Source of the DNA: Methylomonas methanica MC09 | GTDB lineage: Bacteria; Pseudomonadota; Gammaproteobacteria; Methylococcales; Methylomonadaceae | Reading direction: 5' to 3' | DNA: 64,000 nucleotides | Assembly (NCBI RefSeq): GCF_000214665.1 | Contig: NC_015572.1 | Span: 4,774,001-4,838,000, forward strand | In this document: one piece after another, positions 1-8,296 of the stretch | Layout of the letters: each line of letters begins with the position of its first letter | Numbering within the stretch: the first letter of the stretch is position 1 | Position numbers and translations under genes: made by a program | Notes under the pieces: model-generated | Database searches by the model: none | What the model saw: only the letters and a program-made list of their open reading frames with translations | What the model was told of the DNA's origin: nothing

Positions 1-1
1 T

Positions 2-475
2 GGCAGCGGCCAGCACCGCCAATACGAACGCTTGGCGCGCAACGGCTCGAACGGCGCGGTATTGGTAGTGCCGATGCTAGACTCTGAAACCGTCCTACTG
101 GTCAGGGAATACGCCGCCGGCCTGCATCGCTACGAACTGGGCCTGCCCAAAGGCAAAATAGACCCGGGCGAAGATAATTTGCGTGCCGCCAACCGGGAGT
201 TAAAGGAAGAAGTGGGCTACGGCGCCAAACGCCTACAGCACCTGCACACGGTATCCATGGCGCCCGCCTATCTGGAACATACCATCGACATTATTCTCGC
301 CGAACAGCTTTACCCGGAAAAACTGGTGGGCGACGAACCGGAAGAGTTGGAAGTGGTGCCGTGGAACATACACGAAATCGACAAACTGATGAGCAGCGGC
401 GAATGCAGCGAAGCCCGCTCGATTGCCGCGCTTTTTTTAGCTGCGGCCTTTCTGCGCGACCGAATCGATAGCTAA
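2..475 (+). CDS. nudE: ADP-compound hydrolase NudE (5' truncated by window edge)
   Basis: This is a Nudix hydrolase that cleaves ADP-ribose, NADH and similar ADP-linked metabolites in the cytoplasm. The open frame runs into the window edge, so the true start lies outside; a TTG at 32 is only an internal codon. The visible part contains a complete Nudix box, with the PKGKIDPGE segment followed by RELKEEVG. The flanking blocks LVREYAAG, YELGLPKG and SMAPAYLE, and the late GDEPEELE stretch, match the NudE subfamily closely. The gene converges on ampD and the two overlap by 39 bases at their 3' ends. About 30 N-terminal residues are probably missing compared with E. coli NudE. Confidence 0.9.
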   Translation, partial: GSGQHRQYERLARNGSNGAVLVVPMLDSETVLLVREYAAGLHRYELGLPKGKIDPGEDNLRAANRELKEEVGYGAKRLQHLHTVSMAPAYLEHTIDIILAEQLYPEKLVGDEPEELEVVPWNIHEIDKLMSSGECSEARSIAALFLAAAFLRDRIDS

Positions 476-1009
476 CCCGGCACGATATCGCCGCCAATCG
501 AAGCGCCCACCCGGATCGTCTTTTCTGCCCGGCGCAATATCGCTATGTCCGACTATCCGTTCCAGATTAAGCTTGGGATAGTGCGTGAGCAATAGCTGCG
601 TAAGCTCTATCAATTTTTGATACTGCGGCTCGCAATAAGACTGATTCACCGACCCTTCCAACTCAATGCCGATGGAAAAATCATTGCACCGCTCCCGCCC
701 CTGGTAGCACGACACGCCCGCATGCCAGGCTCGCTGATCGAACGGCACAAATTGCAGTAGCTCGCCATCCCGGCGTATCACTACGTGCGCGGAAACCCGG
801 AGCCGGGCTATTTCCTGAAAATACGGATGTGCGTCGGTATCCAAGTGATTACAAAATAATTGCTCGATATAAGGACCGCCAAACTGCTCTGGCGGCAAGC
901 TGATGCAATGAATCACCAGCAGAGAAATATCGGCGGCATCGGGTCTGGCATCGCAGTTGGGAGAATACCGAAACGGCGCGCTGTCAATGCGATGGTCGAG
1001 AATCTTCAT
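437..1009 (-). CDS. ampD: 1,6-anhydro-N-acetylmuramyl-L-alanine amidase AmpD
   Basis: This cytoplasmic zinc amidase removes the peptide from anhydromuropeptides during cell-wall recycling, and its activity influences beta-lactamase induction in species with ampR. The 190-residue length is normal for AmpD. His34 in LVIHC, the later AHVVIRRDGE segment, and the GHSDIAPGRKDDPG block supply the expected zinc ligands and catalytic region. RKDDPGGRFDW is a typical AmpD signature, and there is no signal peptide, as expected for AmpD rather than AmiD. Its 3' end overlaps nudE tail to tail, and its 5' end diverges from nadC across an intergenic gap of about 115 bases. Confidence 0.93.
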   Translation of the reverse strand: MKILDHRIDSAPFRYSPNCDARPDAADISLLVIHCISLPPEQFGGPYIEQLFCNHLDTDAHPYFQEIARLRVSAHVVIRRDGELLQFVPFDQRAWHAGVSCYQGRERCNDFSIGIELEGSVNQSYCEPQYQKLIELTQLLLTHYPKLNLERIVGHSDIAPGRKDDPGGRFDWRRYRAGLAIDSVAQKGRS

Positions 1010-1088
1010 TCGGCTGCATCAGTGTAAATGGTAAATATTCCCATAATTCGGCATAAGCTAATAGCCCTAGCTGTCTTTCGGCTTGGTT

Positions 1089-1094
1089 TATAAT
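1089..1094 (+). promoter_or_regulatory. Candidate -10 box for nadC
   Basis: A perfect TATAAT lies here, but no good -35 hexamer is visible 16-18 bases upstream. Because the box overlaps the upstream ATG at 1093, transcription from it would begin downstream of that codon. This is the reason for choosing the ATG at 1126 as the nadC start. Confidence 0.35.
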
Positions 1095-1125
1095 GCCGCA
1101 TCTTAGAATTAATACTTGGACACCC

Positions 1126-1965
1126 ATGAAACCGCAGCCCGCCTTGGAAGACATTACCGCCTATCTTGCCGAAGATGTGGGCGACGGCGACCTGACCGCC
1201 AATATCATTCCCGAAACGGTTCAAGCCAGTGCCCGCGTGGTCACCCGCGAAAACATGCTGCTATGCGGCCAAGCCTGGTTCGATGCGGTATTCCGACACC
1301 TGAACCAACACGTCGTCATTGAGTGGGCTTATCAGGAAGGCGACGAAATTGCTGCCGGCAGTGTACTTTGCCAGCTGCACGGCCCCGCCAGAACCTTGCT
1401 CACCGGCGAACGCACCGCGTTAAACCTGCTGCAAACCCTGTCGGCAACCGCCACCGTTGCGCGCCGATACGCGCAGGCAGTCGCCGGCACTCATTGCAAA
1501 GTGCTGGATACCCGTAAAACCATACCCGGACTGAGATTGGCGCAAAAATACGCCGTGCGTTGCGGCGGCTGCGTCAATCACCGCATCGGCTTGTTCGATG
1601 CCATTTTAATCAAGGAAAATCATATTATTGCCGCCGGCTCAATCAGCGCGGCGATAGCCAAAGCCCGGGAACTCAGCGACGTACTGGTGGAAATCGAGGT
1701 GGAGTCCCTAGCCGAATTGCAAGAAGCTTTAGCGGCGCAACCCGACCGTATCATGCTGGATAATTTTACGACCGATGATTTACGCCGGGCAGTGGCACTC
1801 AATCACGGCAAAGTCGAATTGGAAGCTTCAGGCAACGTTAGCCTGGACACCATTCGCGGCATTGCCGAAACCGGCGTGGATTACATTTCGATCGGGGCTT
1901 TAACCAAAAACCTCAACGCTATCGACCTCTCAATGCGAATCGAATTATTGCCTATCCGGCAATAG
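1126..1965 (+). CDS. nadC: Nicotinate-nucleotide pyrophosphorylase (carboxylating) NadC
   Basis: NadC (quinolinate phosphoribosyltransferase) converts quinolinate and PRPP to nicotinate mononucleotide in de novo NAD synthesis. The N-terminal block EDVGDGDLTA, the central VLDTRKTIPGLR and KYAVRCGGCVNHR motifs, LIKENH and the late ISIGALTKN are all diagnostic and in the right order. The length is about 279 residues from the ATG at 1126, typical of the family. An in-frame ATG at 1093 would add 11 residues, but it overlaps a TATAAT box, so the later start is preferred. The gene diverges from ampD and is followed at once by a small hairpin with a T-run. Confidence 0.95.
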   Translation: MKPQPALEDITAYLAEDVGDGDLTANIIPETVQASARVVTRENMLLCGQAWFDAVFRHLNQHVVIEWAYQEGDEIAAGSVLCQLHGPARTLLTGERTALNLLQTLSATATVARRYAQAVAGTHCKVLDTRKTIPGLRLAQKYAVRCGGCVNHRIGLFDAILIKENHIIAAGSISAAIAKARELSDVLVEIEVESLAELQEALAAQPDRIMLDNFTTDDLRRAVALNHGKVELEASGNVSLDTIRGIAETGVDYISIGALTKNLNAIDLSMRIELLPIRQ

Positions 1966-1986
1966 CCCGTCATTGGCGGGTTTTAT
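1966..1986 (+). terminator. Probable intrinsic terminator of nadC
   Basis: Directly after the TAG stop, CCCGTC and GGCGGG can pair (one G-T pair) over a three-base loop, and the stem is followed by TTTTAT. The position fits a terminator for nadC. Confidence 0.6.
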
Positions 1987-2029
1987 AAAACCCAACCAAT
2001 GCTTTGCAAGTAAACCGATCGATTTTCGC

Positions 2030-2542
2030 CTAGGAAACCACGTTGAGATTTTCGTTCTCGTACAAACGGGTTTTCTTCCAGTTAACGAATTTGCTATCGT
2101 CAAAATGCGCGTCGTGATCGATGGCATGTTCGTAACAGCTCCGGAACAACCGAGCGGTGCGGAATGCATGCAATTCATCGTCAGCCGTAACCGTTTGCAC
2201 ATTGCCGACTTGGAAGGTTTTATTGCGGGATTTGCCGTCTTTCACCCAAAACACCGTGTAGCATAAATAGCTTTTATCCTTGCGGTGATCGAATTTAATC
2301 GTGCGGGACACGCCGGTCACACCGGTGGTGGTTTTATTTTTAGGCGGCTTTAAAAAGCGGGTCTTACTGCCTTTCAGCACGACCAGCATCTGATCCCGCC
2401 AAGTGATGGCAGCTTTCAAGGACTTGGTCTTGCTGCCCCACAGTTTATGCGAAAAATAGCGGCTGCTTTCTTTGCCGCGTCTGACGATGCGCACTTGGAA
2501 ACCAAAAGCATCGGGTTCTGTAATATGTTTAACTTTTGCCAT
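2030..2542 (-). CDS. Small protein with two AP2/ERF-like DNA-binding repeats
   Basis: This small basic protein (170 residues from the chosen start) appears to contain two copies of an AP2/integrase-N-like fold. The first runs from about GFQVRIVRRGKESSRYFS to the SLKAAITWRDQML helix. The second runs from about TTGVTGVSRTIKFD through YTVFWVKDGKSRNKTF to the helix with FRTARLFRSCYEHA. Each has the expected three-strand-plus-helix spacing. Such stand-alone bacterial AP2-like proteins are thought to bind DNA, but no target is known. The ATG at 2542 is chosen because the family normally begins near the first repeat; an upstream start at 2566 is possible. The gene is isolated between nadC and the peroxiredoxin gene. 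Confidence 0.6.
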   Translation of the reverse strand: MAKVKHITEPDAFGFQVRIVRRGKESSRYFSHKLWGSKTKSLKAAITWRDQMLVVLKGSKTRFLKPPKNKTTTGVTGVSRTIKFDHRKDKSYLCYTVFWVKDGKSRNKTFQVGNVQTVTADDELHAFRTARLFRSCYEHAIDHDAHFDDSKFVNWKKTRLYENENLNVVS

Positions 2543-2783
2543 ATTTATCAACCATTCAATCAACAAAAGCCCACAAGATGATCCTGTTTATCCGACACCA
2601 TCCGTTAGTCATGTAAGCGTTAGACTACAAATTAACGTGAATTTGTCAGTTGCGCAAGTTTAATTTGACCGGATTGATACATAATTCCACAGTATTTTAG
2701 TGTAGAATAGCCTCCTGCCCTATTTCATAGGTGCAAACCCCCTCATAACATTTTGTTTTATAAGAAATTTTGGAGAAAAATCG

Positions 2784-3386
2784 ATGAGCGTTTTAGTAGG
2801 TAAGCAAGCACCTGATTTTACAGTTCCAGCAGTCCTGGCCGATGGCCAAATCGTTGACTCATTCAGTTTTTCCGAAGCAACTCGCGGCAAATACGCCGTG
2901 ATTTTCTTCTACCCATTGGACTTTACCTTTGTCTGCCCAAGCGAACTGATCGCATTCGACCACCGTATCGACGAATTCAAAAGCCGCGGCGTGGAAGTCA
3001 TTGGTGTCTCCATCGACTCGCACTTTACCCACAACGCATGGCGCAACACCCCGGTCAACCAAGGCGGTATCGGCCCTGTCCGTTACACACTGGCGGCGGA
3101 CATCAGCCACGGCATCTGCAAAGACTACGATGTTGAATCTTCAATCGGCGTCGCCTTCCGTGGCAGCTTCCTGATCGACAAAAACGGCATGGTTCGCCAC
3201 CAAGTGGTTAACGACCTGCCGCTGGGCCGTAACATCGACGAAATGCTGCGCATGATCGACGCGCTGCAATTCCATGAAGAACACGGCGAAGTCTGCCCAG
3301 CGGGTTGGAATAAAGGTGACTCCGGTATGAACGCCAGCCCTGCCGGCGTTGCGGAATACTTGAGCCAAAATGCTGACAAGCTGTAA
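2784..3386 (+). CDS. Typical 2-Cys peroxiredoxin (AhpC/Tsa family)
   Basis: This cytoplasmic peroxidase reduces H2O2 and organic peroxides using a thioredoxin-type reductant. The peroxidatic cysteine is Cys51 in FTFVCPSE and the resolving cysteine is Cys171 in GEVCPAGW. The 200-residue length is standard for the Prx1/AhpC class. The C-terminus follows the Prx1-type pattern rather than that of E. coli AhpC. GGAGA lies eight bases before the ATG and supports this start. The gene appears monocistronic, with a strong intrinsic terminator about 30 bases after the stop. No ahpF or oxyR lies next to it. Confidence 0.92.
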   Translation: MSVLVGKQAPDFTVPAVLADGQIVDSFSFSEATRGKYAVIFFYPLDFTFVCPSELIAFDHRIDEFKSRGVEVIGVSIDSHFTHNAWRNTPVNQGGIGPVRYTLAADISHGICKDYDVESSIGVAFRGSFLIDKNGMVRHQVVNDLPLGRNIDEMLRMIDALQFHEEHGEVCPAGWNKGDSGMNASPAGVAEYLSQNADKL

Positions 3387-3414
3387 TTTTTAGCTGTCCC
3401 GCGAACGACAAAAA

Positions 3415-3444
3415 GGCGCATTGTTTCGACAATGCGCCTTTTTT
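3415..3444 (+). terminator. Intrinsic terminator after peroxiredoxin gene
   Basis: GGCGCATTG pairs perfectly with CAATGCGCC over the loop TTTCGA, and six T residues follow. An A-run precedes the stem, so the hairpin could work in both directions. Confidence 0.92.
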
Positions 3445-3724
3445 AATGTCTGTATATCTGCATTGAAATGTGAGTTAACTCGGTTCCTATCGGTTTTTGT
3501 TCTAACCGCGCAAAAGAAGTTGGATACAAAATTTCCGCAAGCTTGTGCTCAAAGTCGGCCTTCCAACAAATAACATTATGCCGTTAGAAAACGAAGGCTT
3601 TTTGCAATATTGAATTCGTCGCTATCGACCCTAAGCAGACCGCCCTGATTTCTGGTGAACGACTGATTTAGTCCTTATAGCGGCCCATTAACCCCAACGG
3701 TTTGATCACAATTTAAAAGTGGCT
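3445..3724. other. Intergenic stretch without recognised genes
   Basis: About 280 bases between the peroxiredoxin terminator and the first REP copy. I see no convincing reading frame, promoter pair or RNA fold here. Confidence 0.5.
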
Positions 3725-3754
3725 GTAGGGCGGATAAGCGTAGCGTCATCCGCC
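3725..3754 (+). repeat. REP element, left copy flanking the RAYT gene
   Basis: GTAGGGCGGATAAGCG begins a 30-nt REP whose GGCGGAT and ATCCGCC arms form a 7-bp stem over a 12-nt loop. The same 30 nt occur inverted on the far side of the RAYT pseudogene, split there by the intron (6347-6375 plus base 4322). Such REP pairs are the expected substrate of a RAYT transposase. Confidence 0.9.
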
Positions 3755-3774
3755 AAATCGGCTAAACTCTTTTC

Positions 3775-4311
3775 ATGCCAAACTATCGACGAAATCGCAT
3801 TCCTGGCGGCACCTATTTCTTCACCGTTAACCTTCTCGAACGGAAATCGACGCTGTTGATCGAGCATATTGCAGAGTTACGGGAAGCGGTGCGAATGGTC
3901 CGGGAAAATCGGCCATTTCATATCGATGCCTGGGTGGTTTTACCTGATCATATGCATGCTATCTGGACATTACCGGCTGGTGACGATCAATATTCCAACC
4001 GATGGCGGGCGATTAAAAAAGCCTTTTCGAAAGCGATACCAAAAACCGAATATCGCTCCGCAATCAGAATAAAACGCCACGAGCGAGGCATATGGCAACG
4101 TCGTTTTTGAGAACATACCATTACCGATGATGCCGACTATGCGGCGAATATGGATTACATCCATTACAACCCTGTTAAGCATGGTTGGGCTGTTACCGTT
4201 AAGGATTGGTCATATTCAATTTTTCATCGCTTGGTCAGAATGGGTGTTTATCCGTTAAATTGGGCGGGGCTGGACTTGGTAATTTCAGAAGCGGGTGAAC
4301 CGGATGCTTGA
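3775..4311 (+). pseudogene. REP-associated tyrosine transposase (RAYT, IS200-like Y1 family), nonsense-interrupted
   Basis: RAYTs are single-domain Y1 transposases thought to spread REP hairpins. The N-terminus YRRNRIPGGTYFFTVNL, the HUH-type VVLPDHMHAIW motif and RGIWQRRF are family hallmarks. A TGA at 4108-4110 stops the frame straight after QRRF, where relatives carry Trp (TGG). Reading on in the same frame gives EHTITDDADYAANMDYIHYNPVKHG, including the expected tyrosine region, to a natural stop at 4309-4311. The full frame is 178 residues plus the internal stop, so the gene looks recently inactivated by one substitution. The inverted REPs on both sides confirm the assignment. Confidence 0.88.
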
Positions 4312-4322
4312 CGGTTTTATCG

Positions 4323-4391
4323 ATCGGGTCAGAGGAGGCCGCAGCCTCCGTCTGCCCACAGAACCGTGCGTACGGGTCCGTACACGGCTCA
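4323..4391 (-). ncRNA. Group II intron domains V and VI
   Basis: On the minus strand GAGCCGTGTACGG and the matching CGTACGCACGGTTC (4361-4390) form the domain V hairpin, directly after the RT stop codon. Domain VI follows as a GGAGGC/GCCTCC stem with an unpaired A near the end, about seven bases before the 3' splice site, fitting the branch-point position. Confidence 0.85.
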
Positions 4392-5690
4392 TCACGCAAG
4401 ACTCACCCATTGAGAGACTTCAAACCAGTGCGCCAACTTCTGGTCGGATCGGATAGCTTGGCCTTTACCCTTTATAAACCAATCGTTAGGATAGGCTCTG
4501 GATACTGCCACTGTCTTGCTAAGCGCCCATCGTTTCCGATTTGTAAACGCTACGGCAGCCGCTTTGGGCGACACCCCTCTTTTGACCAACGTCCGATATA
4601 GATTTCTCTTATTCTTCTGCTGATCAACCAACCTAGCCCTCAGTCGTCGTCGGATATGCGCCTCTATCTTCACTAATTGCGCTGGATAGTGGCTTAGACT
4701 GAAATAATTCGACCAGCCTACATACCATTGATTGATCGACTTTAGGGTGGTTTCTATATCCTTATTGGTGCCTCGTGGCGTTAGGGCTTTGACATTATCC
4801 ATGGCCGTTTGCAGGGCTTTTCGCGCAATCGCAATCGTCCCGTTCACTACCGTAAAGCCCAAAAACTTTACCCTTTCTGATCTTGCCACTTGGCTTTTCG
4901 CCCGGTTCACCTTGAGCTTGAGCTTGCTTTCTATGAACTGGCTGACCGTTTCCATCACACGTTCCGCCGCTTTTTGTGACTTCACGAAGATATTGCAGTC
5001 ATCGGCAAACCTACAAAATTCCAGGCCGCGTTTTTCCAGTTCTTTATCCAGTTCGTCCAGCACAATGTTACTCAGCAAGGGGCTTAGCGGCCCGCCTTGC
5101 ATCGTGCCTTCCTCGCTCCGAACCACCACGCCGTTGATCATGATGCCGCTTCGCAGCATCAGTCCGATCAGACGCAGTATCCGTTTGTCGGTGATCCGTT
5201 GTCCTATTCGGGCTATCAGCCGGTCATGATGGATTCGGTCAAAGAATTTCTCCAGATCAATATCCACCACATACGACTTACCGCTGTTTATGATGCTTTG
5301 CGCCGCCTGTACCGCTTGGTGTGGATTCCGTCCGGGACGAAAACCGTAACTATGCGGCGAAAAATGCGGTTCAAACATCGGCTCCAGCAGCAGCTTCAAG
5401 GCTGTTTGCACCACGCGATCCCGTACCGTCGGGATGCCCAGCCGTCTTACCCCGCCTTGCGGCTTGGGAATTTCCACTCGGCGCACCGGCGATGGCTTGT
5501 AAGTCCAGTTCAGCAATTCCTGCTGTAACCGACTTAGCTCTTCTTCTAACCGGAATTCAAAGTCATGTATGTTCACCCCATCAATGCCGGGCTTGCCTTT
5601 GTTTTCCTTGACCTGTTCGAATCCTATCCGCAGATAAGACGCGTAACAGAGATTTTCGAAGAGTCTTTCGTCCTCAATGTGTTGGCTCAT
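4392..5690 (-). CDS. ltrA: Group II intron reverse transcriptase/maturase
   Basis: This protein splices its host intron RNA and copies it during retromobility. It is 432 residues long. The RT domain has the GKPGIDG start, the FRPGRNPHQA block, QGGPLSPLLSNI at about 198-209 and the catalytic FADD at 228-231 (a YADD variant). The maturase (X) domain follows, with SINQWYVGWSNYF. There is no HNH/endonuclease domain with zinc-binding cysteines at the C-terminus; it ends shortly after KRWALSKTVAVSRAYPNDWF. This agrees with a class C intron that uses hairpins as targets. The frame is intact, so the intron could still be active. Confidence 0.94.
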   Translation of the reverse strand: MSQHIEDERLFENLCYASYLRIGFEQVKENKGKPGIDGVNIHDFEFRLEEELSRLQQELLNWTYKPSPVRRVEIPKPQGGVRRLGIPTVRDRVVQTALKLLLEPMFEPHFSPHSYGFRPGRNPHQAVQAAQSIINSGKSYVVDIDLEKFFDRIHHDRLIARIGQRITDKRILRLIGLMLRSGIMINGVVVRSEEGTMQGGPLSPLLSNIVLDELDKELEKRGLEFCRFADDCNIFVKSQKAAERVMETVSQFIESKLKLKVNRAKSQVARSERVKFLGFTVVNGTIAIARKALQTAMDNVKALTPRGTNKDIETTLKSINQWYVGWSNYFSLSHYPAQLVKIEAHIRRRLRARLVDQQKNKRNLYRTLVKRGVSPKAAAVAFTNRKRWALSKTVAVSRAYPNDWFIKGKGQAIRSDQKLAHWFEVSQWVSLA

Positions 5691-6346
5691 GTCGTTTATT
5701 TCACTCGTGTTTGCAGAGGGTTTTCAATAATCTCGCGTGATTGATTCGTTCGCTGTTTACGTTGCAAATAGTCAATCGCTCCTATTAGGCTGATCTTAAC
5801 CCTCCGGTCTTTAATTAACGGCTATGGCCGCTTTCGTGTTCCACCCTTCGTCTCCAACGTCCTGTTACTTTCTCGGTGTTTTACCCTCTTCCATGTCACC
5901 ATGAAATCATCGGCACCGACTTTTACGACTACTACGGCTTCATCTGCGGACCCTTGGTTCATCACGTCAGCATTGCTGCCGCGCTTAGGGCTTATAGAAT
6001 CGCAGTTATTCCGACCCAAACCAACGGCCCTTCACTGGGTAAGGTAGTCCCCACTGTCTCGATCCACCTACCTTCACTACAGCCACAGTTTACGGTGAGA
6101 ATTTAGGGCTTAAGTGGCTCACGGCACCTTACCCACTGTGGTTGCCTTACGAAGGTTCACTTTCGTTTAGGTGACCGATTTGGTTCCAGCTTCCTTCAGA
6201 TTCCGCATTGGCTCTGTATTACCGCAATCCCCTTTGGGTAGCAATACCGAGTTTCTTTGGACACCCTTGCCTTCACCTACATTTTCCCTTCTCACGGGGC
6301 AATGGCTGGACTTCCACCAGCTTGCTGACTACCATGCCAGTCGCAC
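5691..6346 (-). ncRNA. Group II intron 5' RNA (domains I-IV portion)
   Basis: This 656-base stretch without real genes is the structured 5' part of the intron RNA upstream of the RT start. Short open frames on both strands here are chance products of the ribozyme sequence. Confidence 0.85.
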
Positions 6347-6375
6347 GCGGATGACGCTACGCTTATCCGCCCTAC
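6347..6375 (-). repeat. REP element, right copy (split by the intron)
   Basis: Read on the minus strand, this is 29 of the 30 bases of the REP at 3725-3754; the last C lies across the intron at 4322. With the intron removed the two REPs are perfect inverted copies flanking the RAYT pseudogene. Confidence 0.92.
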
Positions 6376-6545
6376 GGCCTTGCATGCGATCCATGGCATG
6401 TTAAAGCACGATCAGCCGTTCGATAACACACGGTTTTATGCCATTCCGGCACCTATCATCGCCGAGTAAAAAATGGTGCGTTTTCGTTGACTTTAAACAG
6501 AGTATCTACGGCCCTTTAGATACACGTTGGCTAAGGAGAAGGATT

Positions 6546-7823
6546 TTGGTAGAAAAAGAATATGCAGTAGACGAAGTATTCGGGATTAACCGAGACCTGC
6601 CATTAAATTATGTAGAAAGACGCAGCGCTGATTTGGTTTTAGTAGCGAACCTCGCCAGAAGGCAACATTTAGTAATTTATGGTAGCTCCAAACAAGGCAA
6701 AACATCGTTGAGAAAACATTGCCTGAAGGATGATGATTACATAGTAGTTCACTGTTCAAATAAATGGAGTTTGGATAATGTTCATGAGGCAATATTAAAA
6801 CAGGCCGGATATGAAATAACTGTTTCAAAAACTTTGGCCACGTCTGGTAAACAAAAGATATTTGCAAAGATAAAAGCCAGTTTTTTTGGATCAGAAGCCG
6901 AAGGTGGTGCTGAAGCAGAGAGAAGCAATGAAGAGGGTCTGACAACAGCACCTCTTGAATTAGACCCAATGGATGTCAATGACATCATATCTGCTCTAAC
7001 AAACATTAGCTTTCAGAGGTACATAGTTTTAGAGGATTTTCACTATTTACCAATAGAGACGCAGAAAGACTTTGCAGTCGCTTTAAAAGCATTTCATGAG
7101 AGTTCGGATTTCTCCTTTATTATCATTGGTGTATGGCTTGAAAAGAATCGTCTTAGTGTTTACAACGGCGACCTTACAGGAAGGCTGTTACCAATTAATG
7201 CAGATAGATGGATGAGGGATGAGCTTGAGCAAGTTATATCAGCTGGTGAAGCGCTTTTAAACATATCCTTCACCAAGGGTTTTAAGAATGAGCTATTAGA
7301 TTCTTGCTACGAAAGTGTATATATAGTTCAAGAAACTTGCCATCAATGTTGTTTGAGAGAAGAGGTTCATCGAACACAGCAAGAACAGCGAGAAATTGGT
7401 AATAATGTTAATTGTTCAGAAATAATAAATTACGTCGTAAATCAGCAAGGTGGTAGATTTAATTCTTTCCTGACGCAGTTTTCAGAAGGATTTCAGGATA
7501 CAACTCTTGAGATGCACAAGTGGCTGCTTTATCCGATTTTAATTTCAGATGTTGAACACATTGAAAAAGGATTTCGACAGGCCGAGATCAGAAACATATT
7601 GCAACAAACACACCCAAGAGGTTCAGAGCTTAACTCTGGTAACGTTACTCAGTCCTTGCAATCAGCTTCTTCATTACAGATTAAAAAAGATATTAAGCCG
7701 ATGATTTTGGATTATGACCAAACCAATCTACGTCTAAATATTGTGGACAAAAGTTTTCAAATATGGCTTTCAAGACAGGATAGAAACGAATTGCTTGATT
7801 TGGTTGGTTTACCTTTGAGTTAA
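6546..7823 (+). CDS. P-loop (AAA/STAND-like) ATPase of unknown function, defence candidate
   Basis: The protein is about 425 residues. Near the N-terminus is a Walker A motif, YGSSKQGKTSL, followed by a hydrophobic Walker B strand, RYIVLEDFHYL, consistent with an ORC/STAND-type AAA domain. The C-terminal half, about residues 270-425, shows no motif I recognise and contains a QETCHQCC cluster. The TTG at 6546 is chosen as start because AAGGAGAAGG lies just before it and the family begins near VFGINRDLPLNYVERR; upstream codons in the same frame look non-coding. The gene is clearly AT-rich compared with its neighbours, which points to transfer. It sits alone between a REP/intron patch and the attachment site of an integrated element. 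Confidence 0.75.
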   Translation: MVEKEYAVDEVFGINRDLPLNYVERRSADLVLVANLARRQHLVIYGSSKQGKTSLRKHCLKDDDYIVVHCSNKWSLDNVHEAILKQAGYEITVSKTLATSGKQKIFAKIKASFFGSEAEGGAEAERSNEEGLTTAPLELDPMDVNDIISALTNISFQRYIVLEDFHYLPIETQKDFAVALKAFHESSDFSFIIIGVWLEKNRLSVYNGDLTGRLLPINADRWMRDELEQVISAGEALLNISFTKGFKNELLDSCYESVYIVQETCHQCCLREEVHRTQQEQREIGNNVNCSEIINYVVNQQGGRFNSFLTQFSEGFQDTTLEMHKWLLYPILISDVEHIEKGFRQAEIRNILQQTHPRGSELNSGNVTQSLQSASSLQIKKDIKPMILDYDQTNLRLNIVDKSFQIWLSRQDRNELLDLVGLPLS

Positions 7824-8152
7824 TAACAAAACGCTTATGAGACGACTTGCCTGCGCTGAGTTTCGGGAAGCCCGTGAGCGAAGGGGTGATAGACAGCTTT
7901 CGGTTTTACTTTTGCCTCATACCAATATTTTTTAGTGTCGAAAATTGGCCGATCGCGAGTATTCAAACCTACAAGAACTCGTCTGCGCCAATGGCAGTTT
8001 TTCGTCTGGAAGAATGCTTAGCTAACCAAACTTATCTCAAGTTTGACTCAGACTCGCAGCCAGTAGGTAGGCTCCCGGCTTTTGGTTACTTGCACTCTCA
8101 GTGATAACCGCTCATTTGCGCTGTTGTGGGATTGTTTGGAAAGCGCGCGGAT
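7824..8152. other. Intergenic stretch without recognised genes
   Basis: An 85-codon frame at 7847-8104 has no ribosome binding site or recognisable motif, and I do not call it a gene. No RNA fold stands out. Confidence 0.5.
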
Positions 8153-8178
8153 ACAAAAAAGCCCGGTTTACCGGGCTT
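8153..8178 (-). terminator. Ancestral yicC terminator, now stranded left of the element
   Basis: On the minus strand AAGCCCGG pairs with CCGGGCTT over TAAA and is followed by six T residues. It lies 29 bases beyond the left att copy of the yicC 3' end. It was probably the yicC terminator before the element inserted. Confidence 0.8.
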
Positions 8179-8206
8179 GATGAATCTATGAGATTGCTCG
8201 GGACAA

Positions 8207-8224
8207 CCTGAAACATTATTCAAT
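8207..8224. repeat. Left attachment site core
   Basis: The 18-bp CCTGAAACATTATTCAAT is identical to 24534-24551. Similarity continues outside the core: both copies are preceded by a GAGA-rich stretch, GGGACAACC or GGAACAGCC, and a terminator hairpin. Confidence 0.9.
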
Positions 8225-8296
8225 ATTGAATCTGAATATATATTGACTATATAAGCAATTGATTTTAAAAGACTGAATTCAATGTGTTATTGCTAC

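Larger units (their letters stand above)
4323..6346 (-). mobile_element. Group II intron (IIC-like), complete, inserted in a REP hairpin
   Basis: The minus-strand RNA begins GTGCGACTGGCATGG at 6346 and ends CTGACCCGAT at 4323. It carries blocks familiar from class C introns, such as GCAAGGGTGTCC and GGAATCTGAAGGAAGC in domain I, the RT gene in domain IV, and domains V and VI at the 3' end. The boundaries are supported independently: deleting 4323-6346 restores an exact 30/30 inverted copy of the REP at 3725-3754. Insertion therefore occurred at the last base of the REP stem, as expected for IIC introns, which target terminator-like or other hairpins. Confidence 0.92.

Noticed and set aside
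2660..2783. A sigma-70 promoter before the peroxiredoxin gene (TTGACC or TTGATA with TAGAAT)
   Set aside because: The spacings between these boxes are 22 bases or more, so no pair is convincing.
4732..5611. Several plus-strand open frames of 90-165 codons
   Set aside because: They are antisense shadows of the intron reverse transcriptase, which has all its motifs on the minus strand.
7847..8104. 85-codon plus-strand frame after the ATPase gene
   Set aside because: No ribosome site and no protein-like motif; composition looks non-coding.
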